A DNA stretch of 64,000 nt from PoT sp049331405 (lineage in GTDB: Bacteria; Planctomycetota; Planctomycetia; Isosphaerales; Isosphaeraceae). The notes below the pieces were generated by a model. It searched no databases. It was not told where the DNA came from and was given only the letters and a program-made list of their open reading frames with translations. The position numbers and the translations under genes were made by a program. This document shows, piece after piece, positions 43,948-54,931 of the stretch. Location of the stretch: contig NZ_CP186274.1 in assembly GCF_049331405.1 (NCBI RefSeq), forward strand, positions 1,922,001-1,986,000, read 5' to 3'. Within the stretch, counting starts at the first letter, position 1. Each line of letters starts with the position of its first letter.

Positions 43948-44525
43948 GCCAGGGCCGCTTCCACGCACGACTTGATCAGCTTCTTGGCCTGATGCTGGAG
44001 CTTCTGGGCCTTGTTCGGGGTCATCGAGCCGGCCCGGCAGATCTCGTCGTAGTCGAGGCCGCTCAGGCGGGCCCGGAAGACGCTGGCGACTTCCGGGGGC
44101 AGGCGATCGACGCAACGCGAGAGGATCTCCCGGCGCTCGCGTTCCAGCAGGTATTCCTCGGAGGAGACCGACTTGCGGTCGGCGATCGGCTCGTCGTCGA
44201 CGAGGCGCTCGGGCTTCTTGCGGCGGTGCCGGTCGAGGATCAGGTTGCGGGCGATCTCGAAGATCCATGCCCGGAAATCCTTGCCGTCGAACCTGGTCGG
44301 CAACGCCTTCCAGGCCCTCAGCCAGACCTCCTGGTGGACGTCGTCGAGGTCGTGCTTCTCGACCCGGGAGGCGAGGAAGGCGAGGAGCCGGCTCGAATGA
44401 CGATGGTAGAGCTGGTCATACGCGAACCTGGCCCTGGACATGGCGTCGCGAGACTCCTCGCGCAACGCGATCGTCGCCGCAAGCCGGGCGTCGTCGGGCT
44501 CGAATTCCTTCGTCGTCGTCACCAT
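43944..44525 (-). CDS. ECF-family RNA polymerase sigma factor
   Basis: The sigma-70 region 2 is clear (AYDQLYHRHSSRLLAFLASR, then LDDVHQEVWLRAWKALPTRF, then FRAWIFEIARNLILDRHRRK). Region 4 follows (CVDRLPPEVASVFRARLSGL, DYDEICRAG). The 193-residue length fits the ECF group. The ATG at 44525 is chosen because the longer upstream frame is not protein-like. Its stop overlaps the membrane protein gene by 4 bases. Target promoters cannot be read from this window. Confidence 0.87.
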   Translation of the reverse strand: MVTTTKEFEPDDARLAATIALREESRDAMSRARFAYDQLYHRHSSRLLAFLASRVEKHDLDDVHQEVWLRAWKALPTRFDGKDFRAWIFEIARNLILDRHRRKKPERLVDDEPIADRKSVSSEEYLLERERREILSRCVDRLPPEVASVFRARLSGLDYDEICRAGSMTPNKAQKLQHQAKKLIKSCVEAALA

Positions 44526-44715
44526 GCCTCGATTATCGAAGGGCGACTTCCCGGGATCAAGCCATCGTCCCCGGCGCGGGGGCTCCATCGGCAAGGAGGT
44601 GGCGGCCATCGGCGTCTCCGAAGGAACGACTGTGAGCCATACGCTCGACAGCCTGGAGAACGCCCAAGCCACCAGTTTCTTCCGGGGCGCCTGGCCTACG
44701 GAACAGGCCGGCGCA

Positions 44716-44756
44716 TGAAAAGCCCCTCGGGAACGCCTGAGCGATCCCGAGGGGGC
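44716..44756 (-). terminator. Intrinsic terminator of the ATP synthase operon
   Basis: On the minus strand CCCCTCGGGA and TCCCGAGGGG arms enclose a 12-base loop and are followed by CTTTTC. It lies about 30 bases after the atpC stop. Confidence 0.8.
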
Positions 44757-44785
44757 CTTGCTGAATCAGGCTCGCGTCAGGTCGC

Positions 44786-45232
44786 TCAGGCGTGGGCCTT
44801 GGCGACGTGGATCTGGGCGCGGGCGCGGTCGACGGCCTTGGCCTTCTCGGCCATCTCGAAGTCGCTGGTGGCCCGTCGGGCCTTGGCCTGGTCGAGCTCA
44901 CGCTCGGCGGCCTCGACGTTCACCTTGTCGGACGGGATGGCCCGGTTGGTCAGGACCGTCACGACGTTGTCGCGGACCTGGACGAAGCCGCCGTCGACGA
45001 AGTAGCTCTTGGCGACGCCGGCTTCCTTGGTGCGGAGCTCGCCATAGCCGAGGCGGCCGATGAGCGGGCTGCGGCCGGGGAGGACGCCGAGTTCGCCGTC
45101 ATACAGGGGGAGGGCGACGAAGTCGACGAGTTCGTCGAACAGGGTCCGCTCCGGCGTGACGACCACGCACTGGAGCCGGTCGCCCCCCTTCTTAGTCGAA
45201 TGATCCGGCTCCACCGTATCGTGGCTTGCCAT
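44786..45232 (-). CDS. atpC: ATP synthase epsilon subunit
   Basis: This central-stalk subunit couples gamma to the c-ring and modulates ATPase activity. The N-terminal beta-sandwich is clear (QCVVVTPERTLFDELVDFVA, LPLYDGELGVLPGRSPLIGR, VQVRDNVVTVLTNRA). The C-terminal helical hairpin (VEAAERELDQAKARRATS) is present, so an inhibitory role is possible. It is the last gene of the minus-strand operon and is followed by a terminator. Confidence 0.93.
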   Translation of the reverse strand: MASHDTVEPDHSTKKGGDRLQCVVVTPERTLFDELVDFVALPLYDGELGVLPGRSPLIGRLGYGELRTKEAGVAKSYFVDGGFVQVRDNVVTVLTNRAIPSDKVNVEAAERELDQAKARRATSDFEMAEKAKAVDRARAQIHVAKAHA

Positions 45233-45277
45233 TGCGGGTGAGGCTCCTCGAAGAGTGTCGGCCAGGGTTCGTTACGC

Positions 45278-46708
45278 TCAGCGCGCCATCTTCTTGGCCT
45301 GTTCCTCGGCCTGCTCGATCGCACCGACATAGCGGAAGGCGCTGACGGGCAGGTGGTCCCACTTGCCATCGCAGAGTTCCTTGAAGCTCCGGATCGTGTC
45401 GGGCAGGGTCGTGTATTGACCTTCCTTGCCCGTGAAGACCTCGGCGACGAAGAACGGCTGCGAGAGGAAGACTTCGATGCGGCGAGCACGCTCGACGACG
45501 ATCTTGTCCTCTTCGGAAAGCTCGTCGATGCCGAGAATCGCGATGATGTCGCGGAGCTCGCGGTAACGCTGGAGGATCGACTGGACGCGACGGGCGACCT
45601 CGTAGTGCTCTTCGCCGACGTACTGAGGGTCGAGAATACGGGAGGAGGAGCCGAGCGGGTCGACCGCCGGGTAAATCCCCTTCTCGGAGATCGAACGCGA
45701 GAGGACGATGAACGCGTCGAGGAAGCCGAAGGTCGTCGCCGGGGCCGGGTCGGTGAGGTCGTCGGCCGGGACGTACACGGCCTGCACCGAGGTGATGGCA
45801 CCGTTGTTCGTCGACGTGATCCGCTCCTGGAGGGCACCCATCTCGGTGGCCAGGGTCGGCTGGTAGCCCACGTTCGAGGGCATACGGCCGAGCAACGCGG
45901 ACACCTCGGAGCCGGCCTGGCTGAACCGGAAGATGTTGTCGATGAAGAGCAGGGTGTCGGCACCCGTCGAGTCGCGGAACCACTCGGCGTTGGTCAGGGC
46001 CGAGAGGGCGACGCGCAGGCGGGCACCCGGCGGCTCGTTCATCTGGCCGAAGAACATGACGGTGCTGTCGATGACCGACTTGCCGCTGGCGCCGACCTTG
46101 GTCTCCTGCATTTCGAGCCAGAGGTCGTTCCCCTCGCGGGTGCGCTCGCCGACGCCGGCGAACACGGCGTAGCCGCTGTGCACCTTGGCGATACGGGCGA
46201 TGAGCTCCTGGAGGATGACCGTCTTGCCGAGGCCGGCACCGCCGAAGAGGCCGATCTTACCGCCGCGGACGAACGGCGTGAGGAGGTCGACGACCTTGAT
46301 GCCCGTCTCGAAGACCTCGGTCTTCGGCGAGAGGCTGTCGAAGGCGGGGGGATCGCAGTGGATCGGGCGGGTTTCCTGGGCGGGGACGGCCCCTCGGCCG
46401 TCGATCGGCTGGCCGAGCAGGTTGAAGACGCGGCCCAGGGTCTCCTTGCCGACCGGGATCGTCACCGGGGCGCCGGTGTCGACCACGGACATCCCGCGGA
46501 TGAGGCCGTCGGTCGATCCCAGGGCGACGCAACGGACCCGGTTGCCGCCGAGCTGCTGCTGCACTTCGCCCGTCAGGTTGATCGCGACGCCCTTCTCGTG
46601 GGCGTTGATCGTCAGGGCGTTGTAGATATTCGGGAGGTGACCTTCGTCGAACTCGACGTCGAAGGTCGAGCCGATCACCTGAGCAATGCGTCCGGTCGCG
46701 GTGGCCAT
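45278..46708 (-). CDS. atpD: ATP synthase beta subunit
   Basis: This is the catalytic F1 subunit. The P-loop is FGGAGLGKTVILQELI, followed by the catalytic Glu in GVGERTREGNDL. The Walker B strand is DTLLFIDNIFRFSQAG and the C-terminal domain is VGEEHYEVARRVQSILQRYR with the DELSEEDK motif. ATG 46708 (MATATGRIAQVIGSTFDVEF) is chosen since upstream in-frame residues do not match the family. The length of 476 aa is normal. It lies between atpG and atpC. Confidence 0.97.
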   Translation of the reverse strand: MATATGRIAQVIGSTFDVEFDEGHLPNIYNALTINAHEKGVAINLTGEVQQQLGGNRVRCVALGSTDGLIRGMSVVDTGAPVTIPVGKETLGRVFNLLGQPIDGRGAVPAQETRPIHCDPPAFDSLSPKTEVFETGIKVVDLLTPFVRGGKIGLFGGAGLGKTVILQELIARIAKVHSGYAVFAGVGERTREGNDLWLEMQETKVGASGKSVIDSTVMFFGQMNEPPGARLRVALSALTNAEWFRDSTGADTLLFIDNIFRFSQAGSEVSALLGRMPSNVGYQPTLATEMGALQERITSTNNGAITSVQAVYVPADDLTDPAPATTFGFLDAFIVLSRSISEKGIYPAVDPLGSSSRILDPQYVGEEHYEVARRVQSILQRYRELRDIIAILGIDELSEEDKIVVERARRIEVFLSQPFFVAEVFTGKEGQYTTLPDTIRSFKELCDGKWDHLPVSAFRYVGAIEQAEEQAKKMAR

Positions 46709-46825
46709 GGGAAAAACCTTGTTGGGAGGAAAAAATGCGGGATCGACCACAACGTCATGAATGTCACGAGGGTCGGCCGAGCGACTTTCGCATCCGTCGC
46801 GACTTCGTGCCGACGTCGCGGAATC

Positions 46826-47749
46826 TCATTCCAGGGCCGCGGCACCGCCGATGATCTCGGCCAGTTCGCGGGTGATTTGGGCCTGGCGGGCGCGGTTGTA
46901 GAGCCGCGTCAGGTTCTTGACCATGTCGTCGGCGTTCTCGGTCGCGCCCCGCATGGCGACCATCCGCGCGATCTGCTCGCTGACCGCCGCGTCGAGGAAG
47001 CACTTGAAGAGCCGGACCTTGAAGGAGACCGGCACGATCTCCTCGAGGATGCTCTTGGGATCGGGGACGAACTCGTAGGGGACCCGCTCCTTCTTGACTG
47101 GCGTGGCGACGTCCTCGGGGCCCTTCGCCTTCTTCTTCGCGGGGGTCGCGGCCTCGCCCACCTGCGCCGTGGTCATGGGCAGGAGCGTCTGGACGACCGC
47201 CTCCTGGCGGGCGGCGTTGATGAACCGGGTGTAGACGACGTCCAGCCGGTCGATCTCGCCACTGATGAACATGCTGATGTACTTGTTCGCCAGGACCTCG
47301 ACCTCGTCGAACTGGGGCCGGTCCTCGAACTGCGTGTACGTGGTCGCGGCGGGGATGCCGCGGAACTTCATGAAGTTGATCCCGCGCTTGCCGGCGACCT
47401 CGAGCACCGGCGCGATGCCGTTCAGCTCGTAGTCCTGGTGGGTGCGGGTCGCGATCCGGACGATGTTGCCGTTGTACCCGCCGGCGAGTCCGCGGTTGCT
47501 CGAGAGGACGAGCAGGAGCGACTTCTTCACCGGGTCGCGGACTTCCAGGAGCGGATGCGAAACCTCGAGCGCCGTCGATCCGAGGTCGGCGACCAGCTCG
47601 GCGATCTTGCGGGTGTACGCCTCGGCCTCGGTGGCGCGGTCGAGCGCCTTCTTGAACCGGGCGGTGGCGATCAACTCCATCGTCCGGGTGATCTTCCGGA
47701 TATTTTGCACCGACTTGCGGCGCTTGACGATCGCACGAGCCTTGGCCAT
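46826..47749 (-). CDS. atpG: ATP synthase gamma subunit with a lysine-rich insert
   Basis: This is the rotor shaft of F1. The N-terminal helix (AIVKRRKSVQNIRKITRTME) and the C-terminal helix (MVKNLTRLYNRARQAQITRE, ending LAEIIGGAAALE) are conserved. The central Rossmann-like part contains an extra charged loop, TPAKKKAKGPEDVATPVKKE, at about residues 200-220, not found in standard gamma subunits. It lies 212 bases after atpA, an unusually wide gap for this operon, which holds a GC-rich hairpin. Confidence 0.94.
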   Translation of the reverse strand: MAKARAIVKRRKSVQNIRKITRTMELIATARFKKALDRATEAEAYTRKIAELVADLGSTALEVSHPLLEVRDPVKKSLLLVLSSNRGLAGGYNGNIVRIATRTHQDYELNGIAPVLEVAGKRGINFMKFRGIPAATTYTQFEDRPQFDEVEVLANKYISMFISGEIDRLDVVYTRFINAARQEAVVQTLLPMTTAQVGEAATPAKKKAKGPEDVATPVKKERVPYEFVPDPKSILEEIVPVSFKVRLFKCFLDAAVSEQIARMVAMRGATENADDMVKNLTRLYNRARQAQITRELAEIIGGAAALE

Positions 47750-47918
47750 CGCTGTGTCTCGCGAACGCGGGGGATTGATCCGCGAATTGTTCGAGGTGCT
47801 AGCTGATCGGCAGGCCTCGGGGCTCGGGAAGGGGACCTCGCGACTCGCGCGTCCCTGGCCCAGGCCCCCGAAATCCGCCGATCACTTCCACTTCACTTGT
47901 GTCGGTCGATTGACGTCG

Positions 47919-47941
47919 CCCCGGAGGCGGGGCCTCCGGGG
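47919..47941 (-). other. Intercistronic hairpin between atpA and atpG
   Basis: CCCCGGAGG and CCTCCGGGG form a 9-bp stem with a 5-base loop and no T-run on either strand. It may stabilise or partly attenuate the operon mRNA. Confidence 0.45.
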
Positions 47942-47961
47942 CGGCTCGTTCCCTGCCGGGC

Positions 47962-49668
<1,707 letters not shown>

Positions 49669-50256
49669 GGGTCTTCCCTTCGATCAGTCGTTGGCGAAGC
49701 TGTTCGAGTCGGTTGCGGGCCGAGGCGTCGTAGACGTCGTCGCCGACCTGGACGACCAGGCCCGCGATCAGCGAGGGGTCGACCACGAGTTGGAGGTTCG
49801 GTGTCGCGCCGAGCATTTTCGAGAGGCGGTCGCGGAGCCGGGACACCTGGCCCTCGTCCAGCGGGACGGCCGAGCGGACGGTCACCGGCCGCCGGTTCTG
49901 CCGCCGGTCCCAGAGGGCCCGCGCCGTGCGCGTGATGGGGACGAAGGACTCGAGCCGCCCGTGGCGGTTCAGGACCCTGAGGAAGCGGACGACCGTCGGC
50001 AGGGCCTTGCCGTCGAACGCCTTCTCCAGGATCGCGTCCTTGTCCTTCGGGGCGACCAGCGGCGACGTCAGGACGGCCGCGAACTGGGGATGGGCGTCGA
50101 GCACGTCCGCCTTGATCGAGTCGAGCTCGTCGAGGACGGCCTCGACGTCGTCTCCACCCTCTCGGCCCGCGGCGTTCAGGAGGGCCTCGGCGTAGGAGCG
50201 GGCGACCTCGGGGTCGGCACCCTCTCCCACAATGCCGGCCGTGGCGGAGTCGGCGC

Positions 50257-50985
50257 TCATGCGGCGTGTCCCCCCTGTCCGGAGGCGTTGGCGGCCGCGG
50301 GAGAGCTGGGCAACTGGTTGATCGCCGCCTCGATCAGGTGGCGGTGGTCGTCCTCACTCAGGTTCTTGTCGAGGACCTTGCCGGCGACCGTGACGGCCAG
50401 GTCGGCGGTCTTCGACCAGAGCTCGGAGAGGGCGTTGTCGCGGGCCGACTCGATGTCGCGGAGGGCCCGCTTGTGCTCGGCCTCGGCCTCGGCGCGGGCC
50501 TTGTTGACGATCTCCTCGGCGGTGGCGCGGGCCTGATGCCGGGCGTCGTCGATGAGGGCGCGGGCGCGATCCTCGGCTTCATCCATCTGCCTGCGGTGTT
50601 CGGCGAGGAGCCGCTCGCTCTCGTTGCGGGCCTTCTCGGTGTCGAGCAGGACGTGCTCGAGGTGTTCTTCCCGCTTGTGGAGCGCCTCGATCAGCGGGCC
50701 CCAGGCGAACTTGCCCAGGACGAAAAGCAGGCCCAGGAACACGATAATCGTGTAGAGGGCCAGCGGCGGCTCGGACTTGAGGATGTTCGGTTTGCCCTCG
50801 GCGCCATGGGCCGGGGCGGTACCTTCGTGGCTGGCATCCTTTTCGGCGGCGACGGCCACGTGGTGGCCTTTCTCTTCCGCCTCACCCTTGGCCGGGGGGG
50901 CCTCGGCGAAAGCCGACCGGGCCGGTGCTCCCAGGGCCAACACCAGGGCGAGGAGTCCGAATGCCGGGATCAATTGCCGGGGCAT
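50257..50985 (-). CDS. atpF: ATP synthase b subunit with an N-terminal signal-like extension
   Basis: This is the peripheral stalk of Fo. The membrane helix is YTIIVFLGLLFVLGKFAWGP, followed by a long charged coiled coil (AEDRARALIDDARHQARATA and so on). Before that come a signal-peptide-like segment (LIPAFGLLALVLALGAPARS) and a His-rich polar linker (residues about 28-70). At 242 residues it is longer than the usual 155-170. The N-terminal extension suggests processing or a periplasmic N-terminus. It overlaps atpH by 4 bases. Confidence 0.93.
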   Translation of the reverse strand: MPRQLIPAFGLLALVLALGAPARSAFAEAPPAKGEAEEKGHHVAVAAEKDASHEGTAPAHGAEGKPNILKSEPPLALYTIIVFLGLLFVLGKFAWGPLIEALHKREEHLEHVLLDTEKARNESERLLAEHRRQMDEAEDRARALIDDARHQARATAEEIVNKARAEAEAEHKRALRDIESARDNALSELWSKTADLAVTVAGKVLDKNLSEDDHRHLIEAAINQLPSSPAAANASGQGGHAA

Positions 50986-51127
50986 GGGATGAGGACCTCG
51001 TCTAAGGATGAGTTCCGTCCGCGACGCGGAGCGGCCGAACCGCCCGTCCGGCGGACCGTCGGCCCCAGGATAGTGGGTCCGACGGCCGCCCGAGACGCGT
51101 TCCCGGCGCCCGCTCTTCGCGTACGCT

Positions 51128-51433
51128 TTAGCTTTGGAGCATGATGATGATCAGCGCGAAGAACGTCACACCTTCGATCAGCGCGGCCGCGATGATCATG
51201 GCGGTCTGGATGTTCGCGGCGATCTCCGGCTGACGGGCCATGCTCTCGACCGCCGACTTGGTCAGGCCGCCGATGCCCAGCGCGGCACCCAGGATCACGA
51301 TGCCCGCACCGATGCCACGCAGGTCGAACAGGGTCGAGCTGACAACCTTGGTTTCCGGGGCCTGGGCGTGGGCAGAACCCTGGGCGATCAGCATCAGGGC
51401 GAAGGCGATGACGGCGGACTTGACGAGTTTCAT
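51128..51433 (-). CDS. atpE: ATP synthase c subunit with an N-terminal signal-like extension
   Basis: This is the c-ring protein of Fo. Helix 1 is GAGIVILGAALGIGGLTKSA, the polar loop is SMARQPE, and helix 2 is AMIIAAALIEGVTFFALIII with the ion-binding Glu87. An additional 24-residue signal-peptide-like segment (KSAVIAFALMLIAQGSAHAQ) precedes it; standard c subunits lack this. No Gln/Glu pair in helix 1 indicates a proton-type rather than sodium-type site. It lies between atpB and atpF. Confidence 0.94.
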   Translation of the reverse strand: MKLVKSAVIAFALMLIAQGSAHAQAPETKVVSSTLFDLRGIGAGIVILGAALGIGGLTKSAVESMARQPEIAANIQTAMIIAAALIEGVTFFALIIIMLQS

Positions 51434-51573
51434 CGGACCATTGTCTCCAAGAGTGGGCCTATCCGAGGGGGGAAATCTGCGGGACCTTGACGATGGCCCG
51501 CCGCTTTGGGAACGAGGACCCCCGGCCTCGCCCTGGGTGTAACAACCACCCGAAACCGAATTCCAGCGCGGGA

Positions 51574-52407
51574 TCAGTGCGGATGGACCGCCGACCCGAT
51601 GAAGAGCGCCGAGAGGAACGTGAAGATGTAAGCTTGCAGGAACGCCACGAAGAGTTCCAGCAGGCTCAGCAAGATCAAGCCCACGACGCTCGCCCCCATG
51701 ACAGGGTAGAAGGTCATCCCCTTCGCCATCAAAATGAACGAGAAGATCACCGCCAGCACCACGTGCCCCGCGAACATGTTCGCGAAGAGTCGCACGGCGA
51801 GCACGATGTGACGGATGAAGAGCCCGATCACCTCGATCACGAACATCAGGCCCCAGAGCGGCGGCTTCAGCCAGAAGGGAACGTCGAGATGCGGCACGAT
51901 CCCCAGCCAGAAGCCGGCCGCGCCCATCTCCGCCATGCCCGCGCGGATCACCGTCACCAGGGTCAATATCGCCAGCACGGCCGTCACGTTGATGTTCCCG
52001 GTGGCCGACGCCATCCCCGGGATCAAGCCGAGCAGGTTGTTGAAGAGGATGAAGAAGAAGAGGGTCCAGAGGAACGGCAGGAACTTGTCCGCCCCGTGGC
52101 CGCCGATGGCGGGCCGGGCGACGTTATCTCGAATGAAGAGGAGCAGGGCCTCGAACATGTTCATGAACCAGCCGCGCGAGACCTGGTTCTTGCGGACGTG
52201 CAGCGCCAGGAGCGGCAGGATGATCAGCATCAACAGCCCGGCGATCAGTTCGGTCACCATGAACCGGGTTAGCTGGAGATCACCCCAACTCCCGAAGTTA
52301 CGACTGGGCAGGTGGATCTCCCAGCTATACGGGTGCTGCCAGAAGGGCAACTCCAGCGTGGGGTGGTCCACGACGTGGCTGAGGGGGCTGTGGCCGTGCT
52401 CCGGCAT
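51574..52407 (-). CDS. atpB: ATP synthase a subunit
   Basis: This Fo channel subunit faces the c-ring. The essential Arg lies in the penultimate helices (FIRHIVLAVRLFANMFAGHV) and the last helix is LLELFVAFLQAYIFTFLSAL. The N-terminus MPEHGHSPLSHVVDHPTLEL matches planctomycete relatives, so ATG 52407 is preferred; alternative in-frame starts at 52479 (good GGAGGGATC site) and 52497 would add 24-30 residues. It follows the AtpZ-like gene. Confidence 0.93.
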   Translation of the reverse strand: MPEHGHSPLSHVVDHPTLELPFWQHPYSWEIHLPSRNFGSWGDLQLTRFMVTELIAGLLMLIILPLLALHVRKNQVSRGWFMNMFEALLLFIRDNVARPAIGGHGADKFLPFLWTLFFFILFNNLLGLIPGMASATGNINVTAVLAILTLVTVIRAGMAEMGAAGFWLGIVPHLDVPFWLKPPLWGLMFVIEVIGLFIRHIVLAVRLFANMFAGHVVLAVIFSFILMAKGMTFYPVMGASVVGLILLSLLELFVAFLQAYIFTFLSALFIGSAVHPH

Positions 52408-52548
52408 GATGACGAAAGTCCTCGTAGACTCGGCAATCGCGTCGCCGCTCGGGCACGCGACCAGGGGGACGAAGGGCATACCCGGATCCCTCCCCATTCC
52501 CGACAGGAATGAGGAACCGGACCATCGACCCGTCGCTTGAACACGGAC

Positions 52549-52779
52549 TTACTTTGGTTTGTTGGCGGTGGTCTGGCGAGCGAGTCGGAGTACGTGGATC
52601 ATTCCCACGGCAAACCCGGCCACGGCGCCCAGCACCGTCGCCAGGGGCCTGAGTGACCAGTATCGATCCAAATAGGCACCGAGCAACGCCGGCAACGCGA
52701 ACTCCAACCCAATCGTCGAGACTCTTGAGGCCCAGTCCATGCCGACTGAGAGCGTCGAGCGCGACTCAGGCTCGGCCAT
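52549..52779 (-). CDS. AtpZ/AtpI-like ATP synthase assembly protein
   Basis: This 76-residue protein has two transmembrane helices (GLEFALPALLGAYLDRYWSL and ATVLGAVAGFAVGMIHVLRL) in the AtpZ pattern of F-ATPase operon leaders, implicated in c-ring assembly or magnesium supply. ATG 52779 has GGAGG 6 bases upstream; the longer frame from 52893 is unlikely. It is the first gene of the atp operon. Confidence 0.82.
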   Translation of the reverse strand: MAEPESRSTLSVGMDWASRVSTIGLEFALPALLGAYLDRYWSLRPLATVLGAVAGFAVGMIHVLRLARQTTANKPK

Positions 52780-53577
52780 AAATGCCTCCATCGGCCTTCC
52801 CCAAAATCCGGGGAAGGACGGCGTGAGTAACTCGATCAAACAGGGAGCCTCGCGGTAGGGCGAACCACTCGCGATCCATTTATACCCGCACAAAACCCGC
52901 TGTCAACTACCACGAACTCATCTTCGAGAAATTTTTCACAAAGTCGCCGATCCGCCCCGACGGAAGGGGGTTCAGGCATCCCCCGGGCCCTCGCGCCAAG
53001 CCTTTGCGCACAGGGTTTTAAGTGCGAATCCGGGATCGACCACAAAAATCAACATAGATGTAACAAGTGAGATGAAATGCGGCGACATGGGCCCGAGTCC
53101 GACGGCGGGATCTTGGCGAAATTGACGCGTTTTTCCGAACGTTACAAAATGGCAAAGTTGTCCGGAGACGGACACAACAAGAGGATTTTTCGTTGACAGG
53201 TGAAATGGGATTTGATATGACCTAAGCAGCGACCTGGTATGCATCAAGCCTGGTTAACAACGAATCCGGCACGAGCCAAAATGGGGCCAGACCATGCCGT
53301 CTCCCATCCGCTCCCAGTCCGACAAATCCTCCGAGTAGGGCGGCCCTTCCCGCGATCAAGCGGGTCGGAGGCCGCCCTTGTCGTTTTGGGGGTTTCGGAC
53401 ATGAGTGCTGCGGTGAGGAGGGTTTAGTCGACCACATTCACGCCTTGGCTCAGATCTGCAGTCCGGGAGGCATGGAGTTTTCCGGATCGGCCTACTCAGG
53501 GAAGATCTCCCCGCGTTCCTTGTCCGACTCCGCGAAAAGGCGAATGTGCCGCGGATGAAGAGACGGAGTGGCCCCGC
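52780..53577. other. Divergent regulatory region between the atp operon and the DUF4912 gene
   Basis: No gene is supported in about 800 bases. It must hold the atp operon promoter on the minus strand, which I cannot place securely, and a strong hairpin on the plus strand (53337-53390). Confidence 0.5.
53337..53390 (+). terminator. Strong hairpin, terminator or leader attenuator
   Basis: AGGGCGGCC pairs with GGCCGCCCT, with an inner CCCGC/GCGGG stem, and is followed by TGTCGTTTT. It lies 190 bases upstream of the DUF4912 gene with no plus-strand gene before it, so it may end a short transcript or regulate that gene. Confidence 0.55.
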
Positions 53578-54654
53578 ATGACCGTCGAAACGCTCAAGGA
53601 CTGCAACAAGAAGTATCTGGCCCAATTGGCGAAAGATCAAGGGATCGTCGGGTGGCACGCGATGCGCAAGGATCAGCTGATCCGCGCGTTGTCCGTCCCC
53701 CCGCCTGCCGCTAAGAAGTCCACCAAAAAGACCGCGAGTACCGTCAAGCCCGTCGAAAAGCCCGAAACCGTATCCGCCGGTTCGCGCAAGGCCGCGGCGC
53801 CGGCCTCCCCCTCTCGCCCCTTGACGGTGGTCCCCCCCCGTGCCCTCGATCATGGTTGCGTCAAGGACCGAATCATCGCGATGGTCCGCGACCCGTACTG
53901 GCTCCATGCCTACTGGGAGCTGAGCCGTTCGACCCTGGCCCGGGCCCAGGCGGCCCTCGGCCAGGAATGGCACACCGCGCGTCCGATCCTCCGGGTCGTG
54001 GACGTGACGAGCGAAGACACCACGTCGGCCTCGGAGCGTCACGTCCGTGACATCGAGATCCACGGCGGCGTCAATAACTGGTACATCGACGTCGCGACCC
54101 CCCCGCGATCTTTCCGGATCGACATCGGTTACGTCGCCCGTCGCGGCAAGTTCTTCGTGCTCGCCCGCTCCAACGTCGTGAGCACCCCGAAGGCCGGCTC
54201 CTCGGACGTCCTCGACGAGAACTGGGCGAGCGTCCAGGAGCAGTTCCAGAAGATCTACAGCCAGTCCGGCGGCAACAGCAACGGGCAGGGGACGAACGAC
54301 CTTCGCGACCTGTTCGAGGAGCGCCTCCGCCGCCCGATGCAGAGTCTCTCCTTGCAGAGCCTCGGCACCGGGGCCCTGGCCGCCCTCGGCCGCGAGTTCC
54401 ACTTCGAGCTCGACGCCGAACTGATCGTCTACGGCACCACCGAGCCGAACGCCCGCGTCACCCTCTCGGGGGAACCGGTCCAGCTCCGGCCCGACGGCAC
54501 CTTCACCGTCCGGTTCAGCCTCCCCGACTCGCGCCAGATCATCCCGGCCGTCGCCGCCAGCCCCGATGGGGTCGAGGAGCGCACGATCGTCCTGGCCGTC
54601 GAGCGGAACACGAAGGAGCTCGAGCCGATGATTCACGACGGCAACGAGCTGTAA
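53578..54654 (+). CDS. DUF4912 protein with a Rho-N/SAP-like N-terminus
   Basis: The first 40 residues (LKDCNKKYLAQLAKDQGIVG, then MRKDQLIRALS) resemble the small Rho-N/SAP-type nucleic-acid-binding fold. A lysine-rich linker follows. The DUF4912 domain starts at DRIIAMVRDPYWLHAYWELS and includes NWYIDVATPPRSFRIDIGYV. A C-terminal beta domain contains ELIVYGTTEPNARVTLSGEP. The family is uncharacterised. GGAG lies upstream of the ATG at 53578. A terminator follows at 54714. Confidence 0.82.
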   Translation: MTVETLKDCNKKYLAQLAKDQGIVGWHAMRKDQLIRALSVPPPAAKKSTKKTASTVKPVEKPETVSAGSRKAAAPASPSRPLTVVPPRALDHGCVKDRIIAMVRDPYWLHAYWELSRSTLARAQAALGQEWHTARPILRVVDVTSEDTTSASERHVRDIEIHGGVNNWYIDVATPPRSFRIDIGYVARRGKFFVLARSNVVSTPKAGSSDVLDENWASVQEQFQKIYSQSGGNSNGQGTNDLRDLFEERLRRPMQSLSLQSLGTGALAALGREFHFELDAELIVYGTTEPNARVTLSGEPVQLRPDGTFTVRFSLPDSRQIIPAVAASPDGVEERTIVLAVERNTKELEPMIHDGNEL

Positions 54655-54713
54655 GAAAGAACGAGCCAAGATCGCCCCGGCTCTCCCCGGGGTGCGGCAG
54701 CAAGTTTGCCCAG

Positions 54714-54770
54714 GCACCGCTCCTTTCCCCGGCTCCAAGAAGCTTGGGGAAGCGAGCGGTGCTTCGTTTT
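54714..54770 (+). terminator. Intrinsic terminator of the DUF4912 gene
   Basis: GCACCGCTC pairs with GAGCGGTGC around an inner TTCCCC/GGGGAA stem, followed by TTCGTTTT. Confidence 0.8.
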
Positions 54771-54931
54771 ACGTCCTTTTGGCGTTGGCGTCGCGGCCGA
54801 TTCCCTTCGCGTCTTTTTCGCATGGGCCGCGTGATGAGCCGACGAGCGAGCAGGGCCATTCGAGTCATTTCCGATGGGCCGATTGCGGTCGACTCTGAAC
54901 AGGCACTACCCTCGCGGCGTACAATTCCAGG

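Noticed and set aside
45353..47806. A plus-strand open frame of 817 residues across the ATP synthase genes
   Set aside because: It is antisense to atpD and atpG and has the Arg/Asp/Leu-rich composition typical of shadow frames in GC-rich DNA.
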